Source of the DNA: Methylobacterium sp. E-066
Lineage (GTDB): Bacteria > Pseudomonadota > Alphaproteobacteria > Rhizobiales > Beijerinckiaceae
Direction: 5' to 3'
NCBI RefSeq assembly: GCF_022829635.1
Contig: NZ_JAKSYO010000183.1
Span: 186,001 to 250,000 of the forward strand
Length of the DNA stretch: 64,000 nt
Positions 17,853 to 25,711 of this stretch are shown piece by piece. Both the position numbers and the translations under genes were made by a program. The notes beneath the pieces were generated by a model. That model saw nothing but the letters and a program-made list of their open reading frames with translations, ran no database searches and was not told where the DNA came from. Positions within the stretch are counted from its first letter, which is position 1; every line of letters starts with the position of its first letter.

Positions 17853-17981
17853 CGCATTCCTCGCGCCGGCCATCCGGGCAGCCAGCTCTTGTTCCGGGTT
17901 GCAGGCATCGTGCCGGATCTCCTCCGCGGCCCGACGCATCACCGGATCCGCGATGCTCAATCCCTGAGCAGAGTCCTCGGC

Positions 17982-18503
17982 TCATCGGAGCGATTCCAGA
18001 TCGTGGACACGCCTGCCGCTTTCTTGAGCAGTTCTCGGGAGAGCGACCGTCAGCGGCTCGATTGACGCGAAAACACAATCCACCTCGGTGCCATCCTCGT
18101 GGACGAGCATCGCAAAGGTGCCTGGCGCTTGCAGAGTCATCATGTGCGCGTGCCAAGCGCCGGCGCGGTAATTGATGCCGGCATGGCCCGGAACCCGGAA
18201 CGCCTGGATCTTGGCTTCGTCGGGACTGCCGTCGCGATCCGGGGCGACGACCACCACGTAGGCCTCGACCGAGAGCGGCAGGAAGGCTTGGCTGGAATGC
18301 GGGTGCCGCTCCAGGCGGCGCAGAGGCATCAGCCGGTCCATCGGTTCGCTCTGGATCAGCGCGAGGTTGGCGCGTGCCGTCGGTCGGCTGTTCTGCATCG
18401 TCCCGGCTTGGTCCTGGCGCGGCGGCGTCGCCGGCGCGTGCAAAAGGTCGCCGTAGGGCGCGAAAGCCTCCGTGGTGATCTCGGCGATCGTGATCGTGCG
18501 CAT
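17982..18503 (-). CDS. allA: Ureidoglycolate lyase
   Basis: A 173-residue protein starting MRTITIAEITTEAFAPYGDL, with the AllA blocks PLRRLERHPHSSQAFLPL, the YVVVVAP strand and NYRAGAWHAHMM. It splits ureidoglycolate to glyoxylate and urea, a late step of allantoin breakdown. The start at 18503 has GGAG about five bases upstream; the longer frame to 18533 has no such site. It heads the leftward purine-degradation locus, with 129 bp to hpxX. Confidence 0.9.
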   Translation of the reverse strand: MRTITIAEITTEAFAPYGDLLHAPATPPRQDQAGTMQNSRPTARANLALIQSEPMDRLMPLRRLERHPHSSQAFLPLSVEAYVVVVAPDRDGSPDEAKIQAFRVPGHAGINYRAGAWHAHMMTLQAPGTFAMLVHEDGTEVDCVFASIEPLTVALPRTAQESGRRVHDLESLR

Positions 18504-19005
18504 TGAGGCTCCATCGGTTCGGGATGCCGACATCCCGGCGAAGAGACGATGCGGCGTCGGTGCCGCACCGCCGGTCTTGCCGTCCCGAAAGGCGCGACCT
18601 AACTCTTGCGCATTCGATCGAGCCTGCGGCTCGGCCCACCCGGCAGCCGGCGAAACGCGGTTCGAGATCGCCGCGTCCCATCGTCGGTTTGAGGTTTTTC
18701 GGCATCGTCGGGCAAATCTTTTACAGAGTCGCCGTGGATTGTCGCCTTGGCGGCCACCTCAGCATGCAGACACGATTGCGTCTTGGGGCCGGCTGGGTCT
18801 AAGGGCTGTCCCGTTTTTATCAGACATGGTCCGACCCGAGCGCTTTTGCGTGATCCGAGCGCTCGGGTCGGACCATCGGTATTGCCGATGGATCGGTGCG
18901 GTTCCAGGGCCCGGGGACGGTCCTGGAACCCGTAGTCTCCGTACGTGGCCGGCGTCGCCGGTCGTCCCCGCGAAACGCGTGACGTACCCAACCGAGAAAG
19001 GTCAG
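18504..19005. other. Intergenic stretch with two hairpins
   Basis: No convincing gene is seen; the open frames here have arginine/proline-biased translations typical of GC-rich shadows. A perfect 17-bp inverted repeat (arms 18827-18843 and 18859-18875, core GGTCCGACCCGAGCGC) is followed by a second hairpin (GGTTCCAGG at 18900-18908, CCTGGAACC at 18922-18930). The rest should hold the allA promoter on the left and the promoter of the 19006 gene on the right. Confidence 0.6.
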
Positions 19006-19380
19006 ATGAGCGCATTCGACTACCGGAATTTCGACGATCGCCGCCAGCATTCGCAGAGCGCCAAGGCCGCCCTGCTGGCCAAGTTCAAGGCCCGCCCGCC
19101 GGCCGACGATCCCGAAGTGATCGCCAAGGCCCAGGCCCGGGCCGCCATCGCCCAGGCCCGTGAAGAGCGCGCCCGCGAGCGTGAGACCGCCCGGATTGCC
19201 GCCGAGCGGAAGGCCGCCGAGGAGAAGCGTCTGCGCGAGGAGGCCGAACTCACTGCGCGCCTCGCCCGCGAAGCCGCCGAACTCGCTGCCGCGCAAGAGC
19301 GCAAGTCTGCCGAACTCGCATTGAAGAAGGCGCAGCGCGACGCCCGCTACGCCGCCCGCAAGGCCAAAGCCAAGCGCTGA
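19006..19380 (+). CDS. Alanine-rich coiled-coil protein, DUF6481 type
   Basis: A 124-residue, highly charged protein. It begins MSAFDYRNFDDRRQHS, then a long uninterrupted helix rich in Ala/Glu/Arg/Lys (about 20-115), ending in a basic KAKAKR tail. This agrees with the DUF6481 family that I recall as common in Methylobacterium. Function is unknown; the basic tail could bind nucleic acid. The start at 19006 has AAAGG close upstream. The frame runs back to 18472, but the upstream part crosses the hairpins. Confidence 0.78.
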   Translation: MSAFDYRNFDDRRQHSQSAKAALLAKFKARPPADDPEVIAKAQARAAIAQAREERARERETARIAAERKAAEEKRLREEAELTARLAREAAELAAAQERKSAELALKKAQRDARYAARKAKAKR

Positions 19381-19636
19381 GGCGCCGCGCCGGCGCCGGC
19401 GCGCATCCATCGAGCGCTCGAACGCCGTCCGCCCCCCGAGGCGGGCGGCGTTGTCGTTCGGAGGGGTATCGATCCTTCGATCCGAAGGCGCAGGTGCCTC
19501 TCGAAATCGGACTACGCTCGACACACCGCTGCGCAACCCTCCCCGACCGATGCGGGTTGAGAGCTGCCGCTATCTTGTACGAGGCGCGGTGTGCCCGGTT
19601 GTCCTTCAAGACGGCGACGTGAACGGCGAGGAAGCG

Positions 19637-19918
19637 ATGTGGTCACGAATCCTGCTGGCAGCGCTGGCGCTCGTTTGCCTGGGATCGGGCCATGCCTCGG
19701 CGCAGGATCGCACCACCGTCACCGCCTGCGACACGCTGATCGCCGCGCGCCGGATCGATGCCGCGACCGGGCCGGCCCGCGACACGCCGGAAGCCGGATG
19801 CCGCCAAGTCCCGAAGGCCGATATCGGTCCGGTGGAGCAGCGGGCGCTGATCGGCGGCGCTCCCTATGAATGCATGACGATCACGGGTGCCGGCCGCTGC
19901 CTCTGGGTCGCGCCGTGA
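19637..19918 (+). CDS. Small secreted protein, function unknown
   Basis: A 93-residue protein with a clear Sec signal peptide (MWSRILLAALALVCLG, cleavage near GHASAQ). The mature part of about 70 residues has four cysteines, so disulfides in the periplasm are likely. The start at 19637 follows GAGGAA at good spacing; the in-frame extension to 19451 lacks one. I do not recognise the family. A second small secreted protein follows. Confidence 0.72.
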   Translation: MWSRILLAALALVCLGSGHASAQDRTTVTACDTLIAARRIDAATGPARDTPEAGCRQVPKADIGPVEQRALIGGAPYECMTITGAGRCLWVAP

Positions 19919-20036
19919 GGCTGTGAGAGCCGAGCGAGGCCGCATTCCGGCACGGGCCAGCAGTCTGACGAAGCTTCACGGCAGGGGCGATGCGCACTAT
20001 CTCGGCGGCTCGGTCCCAAGAGGAATACGCCCCGGT

Positions 20037-20333
20037 ATGTTGAGTATCCAGGCCAGGACGCGGATCCCCGCATTGGTGTCGGCTGTAATCCTCACGGCGT
20101 CACTCGGAATCATGCCGGCCCGGGCCGAGCCGCCGATCCGGAGCCCGGAGGACGCGGCCTGCCGGAACGAGGCCCGCGCCAAGGTTTTTTCCGCGCCTAA
20201 TCCCAACGGACTGGAACTCGAGGATATCGGCCGGCAGATCTATTTCGCTTGTATGGCTCGGACGACGCAGGCCGCGGCATCACCGCGGAAGCCTACCGGG
20301 AAGCGGACGCATCACCGGCATCGGCGACGCTGA
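20037..20333 (+). CDS. Small secreted protein with basic tail, function unknown
   Basis: A 98-residue protein. Residues 1-33 form a signal peptide (RTRIPALVSAVILTASLGI, cleavage near ARAEP). The mature part has two cysteines (AACRNEA, YFACMA) and a His/Arg-rich tail. GAGGAA lies about 13 bases upstream of the start, a little far. It has the size and cysteine pattern of small periplasmic proteins common in Methylobacterium. No function is assigned. Confidence 0.65.
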   Translation: MLSIQARTRIPALVSAVILTASLGIMPARAEPPIRSPEDAACRNEARAKVFSAPNPNGLELEDIGRQIYFACMARTTQAAASPRKPTGKRTHHRHRRR

Positions 20334-20354
20334 CGCGCCGCCGGTCTTGCGCGC

Positions 20355-20561
20355 TCAGGAGTTCAGCGGGGCGCCGATTCGGGCGCGCAGCTTGTGGCGG
20401 AGCGCCTCGTTGCCGCCCTCCGCGTTCAGCGCCGCCATCAGCCGCAGCAGATGGCTGAGCGGGGTCGACCGGCACTCGATCGCCTCGGCGATCTGGTCCG
20501 GCAGGGGTTTGGCCGCCGGCACGAAGCGCGGTGCGGGGCTGGCCTGATGAGTCTGGGGCAT
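20355..20561 (-). CDS. Small hypothetical protein
   Basis: A 68-residue soluble protein with a proline-rich N-terminus and a predicted helical core (PLPDQIAEAIECRSTPLSHL, then LRLMAALNAEG). It ends RARIGAPLNS. Composition is protein-like and not shadow-like. It converges with the 20037 gene across 21 bp. No family is recognised. Confidence 0.55.
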   Translation of the reverse strand: MPQTHQASPAPRFVPAAKPLPDQIAEAIECRSTPLSHLLRLMAALNAEGGNEALRHKLRARIGAPLNS

Positions 20562-20751
20562 GCGCGGCGCTCGTGCTTTGAGACGTTCCAGTTGGCGGGC
20601 GGGTGGCTACGCCTTCCCGCCGCCCCGCGCCAGCCCCATTCGCGTTTTTACGTAGCCGGCATCATGCACCGTTACCGCGCTGCAACACGGCCTGCGGGAA
20701 ACCGTGGAGGACGCGGGGCTGGCCTCCGAAAGGGCTTGCTTTTGCGGTCCG

Positions 20752-21417
20752 TCAGCTTGTCGCCAGCGGTGATTGATCGAATCCGTCGAGCAGATCCTGC
20801 GGATCGCGGTAGATGGCGATGCAGCCCGCCGCCGACAGGTCGGCCTCCGGAAAGCCGCCGCAGAGCATGCCGATGGTGCGCAGGCCTGCTTTTGACGCCG
20901 CTTCGGCGTCGTAGGGCGTGTCGCCGATGACGATCATCTGGTTCTTGTCGAGACCTTCCAGCTTCTTCACTGCGGCTTCGAAGATGTCGGGATGCGGCTT
21001 CGAGCGATCGGCGTCGTCCGAGCTGGTGACGACATCGACCAGATCGGCGATGCCCAGAATCTCCTGATAGCGCTCGACCTCGGGGCCTTTACCTGAGGAA
21101 GCCAGGGCGATCTTCAGGCCCGCTTCGCGGATCCGATCGAACAGCGGCCGGACCACCGGGAACGGCCGGACCTTGGACAGGTACTTTGTCTTGAACAGCT
21201 CGGAGCGGAAGCTCTCGATCTCCTTGCCCTCGCGCGCGATGCGCTCCTTCGGCAGGAACACCGGCATCAGCTCGTCGCCGCCCTTGCCGATCTGGCTGCG
21301 GACCTTGGCCTCGTCGGTCTCGACGCCGAAATGCGCAAACGCCTCCACCCAGGCGCGGGCGTGCAGGTCGACGCTGTCGAGCAGCGTCCCATCAATGTCG
21401 AAGATCACGGCGCGCAT
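20752..21417 (-). CDS. HAD superfamily phosphatase, phosphoglycolate phosphatase/beta-phosphoglucomutase type
   Basis: A 221-residue enzyme with all four HAD motifs: FDIDGTLLDS (nucleophile and acid aspartates), ALASSGKG (motif II), SKPHPDIF (motif III lysine) and VIGDTPYDAEAA (motif IV). The cap sits between motifs I and II in a helical insert, as in subclass I enzymes. The start at 21417 is supported by a perfect AAGGAGG. It dephosphorylates a small phosphoester or sugar phosphate; the substrate is unknown. Confidence 0.88.
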   Translation of the reverse strand: MRAVIFDIDGTLLDSVDLHARAWVEAFAHFGVETDEAKVRSQIGKGGDELMPVFLPKERIAREGKEIESFRSELFKTKYLSKVRPFPVVRPLFDRIREAGLKIALASSGKGPEVERYQEILGIADLVDVVTSSDDADRSKPHPDIFEAAVKKLEGLDKNQMIVIGDTPYDAEAASKAGLRTIGMLCGGFPEADLSAAGCIAIYRDPQDLLDGFDQSPLATS

Positions 21418-21508
21418 CACGGGCCTCCTTGTGGCGCACGGCGTACGCGTCAGGGCGGACAACGATGGCGGGCGCGGCCTGTTCCTGCTGCGCGCGGCTC
21501 CGAAACGG

Positions 21509-21543
21509 CAGGAGCCCGCCCCCGGTGAGGGGACGGGCTCCTG
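21509..21543 (-). terminator. Hairpin terminator after the DUF2934 gene
   Basis: CAGGAGCCCG (21509-21518) pairs with CGGGCTCCTG (21534-21543). On the minus strand the stem is followed by a short T-containing run. It lies between the stop of the DUF2934 gene (21580) and the HAD gene, in the right place to end the former. Confidence 0.6.
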
Positions 21544-21579
21544 AAACCAGCCGGGATGGCGCCCGAGGACGCCGTCGGC

Positions 21580-21972
21580 TCAGTGCATCGAGGCCGGGGC
21601 GCGGGCCGGCTTGGCTTTGGCGGCGAGGCCGGCCGTGACGGCGGCCTTCGAGGCCTTGGCGGTCTTCGCGGCGGCCGGCTTGGCGAGGGCGACCTTGGGG
21701 GTCACGGTCTTGGCGGCAGCGGCCTTGGCCGGAGCCTTCGGGGCAGCAGTCTTGGCGGCGGCCTTCGGCGCAGCAGCCTTCGGAGCCGAAACCTTGGCGG
21801 CCTTCGCGGCGACCGGCTGGGCTTCGGCGGCCTGGCCGTCGGCCAGCACCACGCCGGCGCGCAGCTCGGCCTCGGCGCGGATCCAGTGGGCGACCGCGTG
21901 ACCGTGAATCCGGCCCTCGTTCTCCCAGATGTAATAGGCGCATTCGCGCACGTGCTGCTCGCTGATCTGCAT
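21580..21972 (-). CDS. DUF2934 protein with histone H1-like AKP tail
   Basis: A 130-residue protein. Residues 1-45 match DUF2934 (RECAYYIWENEGRIHGHAVA, then HWIRAEAEL). The rest is a low-complexity tail of Ala/Lys/Pro repeats (AAPKAAAKTA-like units), similar to histone H1 C-termini and likely to bind DNA or RNA. It is the last host gene before the prophage. The repeat tail could vary in length between strains. Confidence 0.82.
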   Translation of the reverse strand: MQISEQHVRECAYYIWENEGRIHGHAVAHWIRAEAELRAGVVLADGQAAEAQPVAAKAAKVSAPKAAAPKAAAKTAAPKAPAKAAAAKTVTPKVALAKPAAAKTAKASKAAVTAGLAAKAKPARAPASMH

Positions 21973-22017
21973 GCGTTCGATCTCCTGTCCGTCCTGGGAT
22001 CGACGATGCGAGGGTAG

Positions 22018-22115
22018 GGTTAAAGGGCGGTTAACCGTGTGATTTTCAAGGTACTGATTTGTTTACGTTTTTTTAAGGCATTCCTCGGTCGTTCCTCGCG
22101 CTGTTCCTGGACCGT
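22018..22115. other. Left prophage end, candidate attachment and integrase arm-site region
   Basis: This AT-rich interval between host DUF2934 and the integrase stop contains three TTCCT elements spaced about ten bases apart (around 22081-22107) and a T7 run. Attachment cores usually lie next to the integrase stop. The core cannot be fixed without the right end of the prophage. Confidence 0.4.
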
Positions 22116-23324
22116 TCAAACTGCCGGCTTCGGACCCCGTCGGCCGAGGCGAGCCGTGGCGAACCGGCGGTGCGCTTCGAGGCGCTCCCGGTCGTAGATG
22201 TCGGCGGTGGTCCTCGGGCGGGTGTGACCGGCAACCTTCGCCGCGTCGTCCGTCTGGGCGCCCCCTCCCCGGCCCTCGGTCACCGCAGAGGCACGGAGAT
22301 CTCGGCTCCACAGCTCCGTCGGCAGCCCGGCCTGGAGACGCACCTTCTTCCAGGTCCAGTTGAACTGGGGGTCGGTGTACGGCAGGCCAGTGACCTCGTT
22401 GACGATCAGCGGTCCGGAGCGCGCGTCGCCCGGCACTCGCGCGAGCTCGTCGAGCACCATCGGGCAGAGCCGCAGGTCGATGACGACCTCGACGCCCGTC
22501 TTCTCCTTCGTCTTCGAGGGCACGTAACGCAGCACCAGATCCTCGCTGATGTGGCGCCACTCCAGGCCGGCCCATTTGTGCCTGCCATGGACGACTGGGC
22601 AGAGGATCGCGTCCTCGATCGGGTACCATTGCCCGGCCGCGTCCCACTGGCGGAGCGCGGTCTCGAACTGAACGGCATAGCAGAGCGCCAGCGAGGGGCG
22701 GCCGAGCGCGTGGGCTGCGGCGATCGCCTGGCGCACCTGGTCGGCGGTCGCCACGAGGCTCCGGGAGCGGATGGCGGGCAAGCGCAGCTCCGAGATGTCA
22801 TCGCGCAGCGCCCGGCAGCTGCGGTGACCGGCGACGATGCAGAACGTGAGCGCCGCCTTCAGCACCGCTATCCGCATCTTCGCCGCTGCGGGCCGGGCGC
22901 CTTCCTGCGCCCAACCGGCGTGCCAGCGCTTCACCTGAAGCCCCGTCAGCCCCTCGATGCGATGATCGCCGACCTCCTGCTCCAGCAGGCGCAGGTAGAC
23001 GACGTACGGCTTGCGCGAACCGGGCTTCAGCGCGTGGAAAGGCGAGTCCTCGTGCTTCTGGTAGATCCGGAGCACGCCGCCGATGGTCCCGTCGAAGGCG
23101 AGCGGATCTCGCCGTAGACCATCGAGCCAGGCCAGCATGTCGCTCTGCAGGCGGCTGCAGGCGTCGACGAGCATCTCGGGCGCGGCGATGTACTGCGTGA
23201 GGGTGGCGGACCCGCTCGGGTAGCCCCGGCGGACGGCCTCTGGCGACGGGACCCAGTACGCCGCCCAGCTTCCACTGCGCGGCCGAAACTTCAGGCCCGG
23301 CGCCTTGATCGAGGGCTTGTCCAT
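22116..23324 (-). CDS. Phage tyrosine integrase
   Basis: A 402-residue tyrosine recombinase. The catalytic half shows FETALRQWD (first Arg), SRDLRASAVTEG (second Arg box with Asp-Leu in place of the usual His), AGHTRPRTTADIY (His/Arg and the nucleophile Tyr). The N-terminal half contains a core-binding, SAM-like helical region. Its position at the left end, reading outward, is usual for prophage integrases. The start overlaps the upstream small gene by 34 bp. Confidence 0.9.
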   Translation of the reverse strand: MDKPSIKAPGLKFRPRSGSWAAYWVPSPEAVRRGYPSGSATLTQYIAAPEMLVDACSRLQSDMLAWLDGLRRDPLAFDGTIGGVLRIYQKHEDSPFHALKPGSRKPYVVYLRLLEQEVGDHRIEGLTGLQVKRWHAGWAQEGARPAAAKMRIAVLKAALTFCIVAGHRSCRALRDDISELRLPAIRSRSLVATADQVRQAIAAAHALGRPSLALCYAVQFETALRQWDAAGQWYPIEDAILCPVVHGRHKWAGLEWRHISEDLVLRYVPSKTKEKTGVEVVIDLRLCPMVLDELARVPGDARSGPLIVNEVTGLPYTDPQFNWTWKKVRLQAGLPTELWSRDLRASAVTEGRGGGAQTDDAAKVAGHTRPRTTADIYDRERLEAHRRFATARLGRRGPKPAV

Positions 23325-23611
23325 CCCACCGCTTCCTGATGCGCCCCCGAGTCGGCAGGTGCTTTCGCTGCAGGACCATACTGCCGATCATAGAAAGCTC
23401 GAACGGCCGGCGTGTAGCGCTTGCCATAGAGAGCGGTCTGCCGGGGGAAGCCGCAGGCCTCCAGGCTCGCCACGCTCGCGCACCACTTGCGCTTGTCGTC
23501 CTCGTCCGGGCCGACGACGGCCTCGGCGATGTCGCGGTCGGCTGCGAACAGCGGTAGATCGTCGAAGGTCAGGGCCGGACGGGCGGATCGCGTCGTGCGG
23601 GGCTTGATCAC
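23291..23611 (-). CDS. Small phage protein next to integrase
   Basis: A 106-residue protein with an acidic middle (VGPDEDDKRKWCAS) and a conserved-looking CGFPRQTALYGKRYTPAVRAFYDRQYG block. Starts at a GTG that overlaps the stop of the gene before it (GTGA). Its place before int recalls excisionase or int-accessory genes, but no HTH is clear. Function unknown. Confidence 0.65.
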   Translation of the reverse strand: MIKPRTTRSARPALTFDDLPLFAADRDIAEAVVGPDEDDKRKWCASVASLEACGFPRQTALYGKRYTPAVRAFYDRQYGPAAKAPADSGAHQEAVGWTSPRSRRRA

Positions 23612-23883
23612 CTTCCCGGCCTCCCGAAGCGATAACCCTCGATCCGCTCGATCTCGGAGCGCAGCTGCCGCAGGTACTCGGCCTGACGTTGCCGGGCGTA
23701 GTTCTCGGCCGCCCACCGGGTGCGATGCCAGTTGGCCCCCTCCCCGGCCAAGTAACGGTACTCGCCGACCTCGCTGATCCGGCAGCAGGCGCCCGTGACC
23801 TCGGCCCAGACGGCCTCGATCACGCCATCGGCCAGGATGTGTGAGGTGACGTAGACCTGAAGGATCGCGGTCTCCTCAGCCAT
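23608..23883 (-). CDS. Phage hypothetical protein
   Basis: A 91-residue protein: a beta-rich first half (ILQVYVTSHILADGVIEAVW) and a helical second half (WAAENYARQRQAEYLRQLRS). It overlaps both neighbours by a few bases, consistent with coupled translation in the left early operon. Function unknown. Confidence 0.7.
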   Translation of the reverse strand: MAEETAILQVYVTSHILADGVIEAVWAEVTGACCRISEVGEYRYLAGEGANWHRTRWAAENYARQRQAEYLRQLRSEIERIEGYRFGRPGR

Positions 23884-24109
23884 CGGCGACCTCGACCGGC
23901 TTCGGGAAGGTGCGCATCGTGCCGTCGCCGGCGGCCTTCAGAATGCCGGCAGCGAGCGTGCGCGCCTCCGGACGATCCATGACGAAGCGGGCGGTAATGG
24001 GCTTGCCCTGGAGCGTGAAGGCGATCGCGAGCTCGACGCCGTCGGACGTCGGTACCGCGTCGATCGTCCAGTCGGCGCCATCGGGTGGAACGAGGCGGAT
24101 TGCGGTCAT
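23876..24109 (-). CDS. Phage hypothetical protein
   Basis: A 77-residue soluble protein starting MTAIRLVPPDGADWTIDAVP, with alternating strand-like segments and an Ala-rich helix. ATG overlaps the upstream stop (ATGA). No motif is recognised. Confidence 0.68.
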   Translation of the reverse strand: MTAIRLVPPDGADWTIDAVPTSDGVELAIAFTLQGKPITARFVMDRPEARTLAAGILKAAGDGTMRTFPKPVEVADG

Positions 24110-24471
24110 GCAGCGGTCCTTCCGTAGCTGGCTTGCAGGGCGGCCCAGGCACGATCCCGGGCTGCCTCGATGCGCTTGGCGGCACGATCGAGGCGCTGTT
24201 GATCGACGCGCTTCGCCTCGCGCACGGCGAATGGATCGACGAAGGTCGAGGAGAGCGACGACAACTCGATCGGCGCGCAGGCCGCGACGTAGTCCGTGAA
24301 GGCCTCCAGCTCCCGCTCTCGCGCATCCAAAGCGCGTCGGGAAAGCACGGCCCACCGCGCGCCCCATAGATCAGCGGCGCGCAAGCCGAAAGACAGCTGT
24401 TCCTTGAGCAGCTGCAGCAGCTCCTCGCGGTCGAGATCGTCGAGGGCGATCGGGGGCGGGGCAGCGGCCAT
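24106..24471 (-). CDS. Phage hypothetical helical protein
   Basis: A 121-residue, almost fully helical and charged protein (LDREELLQLLKEQLSFGLRA; DQQRLDRAAKRIEAARDRA). It could form coiled coils. It is 2 bp downstream of the GapR-like gene and overlaps the next gene. Function unknown. Confidence 0.72.
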   Translation of the reverse strand: MAAAPPPIALDDLDREELLQLLKEQLSFGLRAADLWGARWAVLSRRALDARERELEAFTDYVAACAPIELSSLSSTFVDPFAVREAKRVDQQRLDRAAKRIEAARDRAWAALQASYGRTAA

Positions 24472-24473
24472 CG

Positions 24474-24749
24474 CTACGCCATGCCCAGCGCTTGCAGGTA
24501 CAGCTCCAGGATCGCGTCCTGCTCCTGGCGTTCGCTGTGGTCCTGCTTGCGGATCCGGATGATCGTGCGCACGGCCTTCGCGTCGAAGCCGCGGCCCTTC
24601 AGCTCGGCGAACACCTCCTTGATGTCGCCCATGATGCCGGCCTTCTCCTCTTCAAGGCGCTCCAGGCGCTCGATGAACTGCTTCAGTTCGTCGGCGGCCA
24701 CGCCCTCGGTAGAAGAGACGTCGCCCGATGTGGACAGGCCCGCGGTCAT
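24474..24749 (-). CDS. GapR/DUF2312 family DNA-binding protein
   Basis: A 91-residue protein that closely follows the GapR pattern: ELKQFIERLERLEEEKAGI, then KEVFAELKGRGFDAKAVRTI, then ERQEQDAILELYLQALG. Caulobacter GapR is a nucleoid-associated coiled-coil protein that clamps overtwisted, AT-rich DNA ahead of replication forks and helps the cell cycle. A phage copy may act on phage replication or compete with host GapR. It lies between two small phage genes, with the start overlapping the upstream stop (ATGA). Confidence 0.88.
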   Translation of the reverse strand: MTAGLSTSGDVSSTEGVAADELKQFIERLERLEEEKAGIMGDIKEVFAELKGRGFDAKAVRTIIRIRKQDHSERQEQDAILELYLQALGMA

Positions 24750-25000
24750 GCCGCCACCTGCCCGACCGAACCCCCAGCATCGGCGTCCGTGGCCGTGAAC
24801 TCGTACGGCTCTCCGCAGAACGGGCAGAAGCTCGGGAGCGGCACGACCCCTCGCTTGCCGCGCGGGGCGATCTTCTCCGTGACGATCGTCACGGTCGTGA
24901 AGCCCGGCCGCTCCGATGTGCCGAAGACGATGGTCGGCTGGATCTTGGTGTTCCGATCCGCCAGGGCGGCGTTCAACTCGGTGATGCAGTCGCAGGCCAT
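24746..25000 (-). CDS. Phage zinc-ribbon-like small protein
   Basis: An 84-residue protein with two cysteine pairs, CDC near the start and CPFCGEPY near residue 61, which may bind one metal. Between them are beta-strand-like segments. Its stop overlaps the GapR-like start. Function unknown. Confidence 0.7.
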   Translation of the reverse strand: MACDCITELNAALADRNTKIQPTIVFGTSERPGFTTVTIVTEKIAPRGKRGVVPLPSFCPFCGEPYEFTATDADAGGSVGQVAA

Positions 25001-25006
25001 GGCGCT

Positions 25007-25336
25007 TCAGCTCCACACGGTGCGGCCGAAGACGACGGCGGGGCCGGCGATCCAGGGTTGCGTTTCAGGGTCATCGGACGGGTGCCTCTCCATCCAGGAG
25101 GCGCGGTAGATCGCGGTGGCGGCGTCGTTGCGCAGCAGGCCTTCGCCATGCCCGCCCTCGTGGACGAACATGTCGGCGCGCCGTCCCTCGTGGAGGACGG
25201 CCACGTGCTCCGGCCGTCCGCCGAGGATCGGCTCCAGCACGTCGCGCAGCTCGGCGAGGCCCGGCTCGCCGGCCATGTCGACGACACGTACGAGCGGATC
25301 GCCGGCGGGCTCCAGGACGAGGAGGCGCGTCTTCAC
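25007..25336 (-). CDS. Phage hypothetical protein
   Basis: A 109-residue protein with a GTG start overlapping the upstream stop (GTGA). It has an HVAVLHEGRRADMFVHEGGHGEG segment and ends AVVFGRTVWS. It is probably a small alpha/beta protein. No family is recognised. Confidence 0.68.
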   Translation of the reverse strand: MKTRLLVLEPAGDPLVRVVDMAGEPGLAELRDVLEPILGGRPEHVAVLHEGRRADMFVHEGGHGEGLLRNDAATAIYRASWMERHPSDDPETQPWIAGPAVVFGRTVWS

Positions 25337-25692
25337 GGCGCCACCCCGAGGTCGGTCGACTCGCTCACGACCGGCGGCGCCCACGCCCGCTGCGCCAGGA
25401 AGCGATCGGCAGCGCGCACGAAGCGGATCTCCCGGATCGCCTCGACCGCCGCCTCGGCCTCGCGCCGGCCGGGCGGATCTCCCGTCAGCGGCAGGCCCTG
25501 CAGGAGCGCACGGGCCGGATCACGGTAGGCGTGGACCTGGGCTTCGGTGTAGCCGGCCTGGAATAAGTGAACGGCCGTGCACGCGCCCTCTGGACCGTTC
25601 TTCCGCTCGGACATGATGCGGGCCATACGGAAGATGTGACGGTTCGCGTCGGGAGCTTTGCGGGCGGCGTGGACGAGGGACGGGGCTGGCAT
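25333..25692 (-). CDS. Phage hypothetical protein
   Basis: A 119-residue protein rich in Ala and Arg, mostly helical, with segments HLFQAGYTEAQVHAYRDPAR and AEAAVEAIREIRFVRAADRF. The first could be a small HTH-like element, but this is weak. It lies in the left early operon, 19 bp after the next upstream gene. Confidence 0.65.
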   Translation of the reverse strand: MPAPSLVHAARKAPDANRHIFRMARIMSERKNGPEGACTAVHLFQAGYTEAQVHAYRDPARALLQGLPLTGDPPGRREAEAAVEAIREIRFVRAADRFLAQRAWAPPVVSESTDLGVAP

Positions 25693-25711
25693 CTGCGAAC
25701 CTCCTCAGGCG

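Noticed and set aside
18472..19005. N-terminal extension of the DUF6481-type gene and opposing minus-strand frame
   Set aside because: Both pass through two strong hairpins and have Arg/Pro-biased shadow translations; the ATG at 19006 has a ribosome site.
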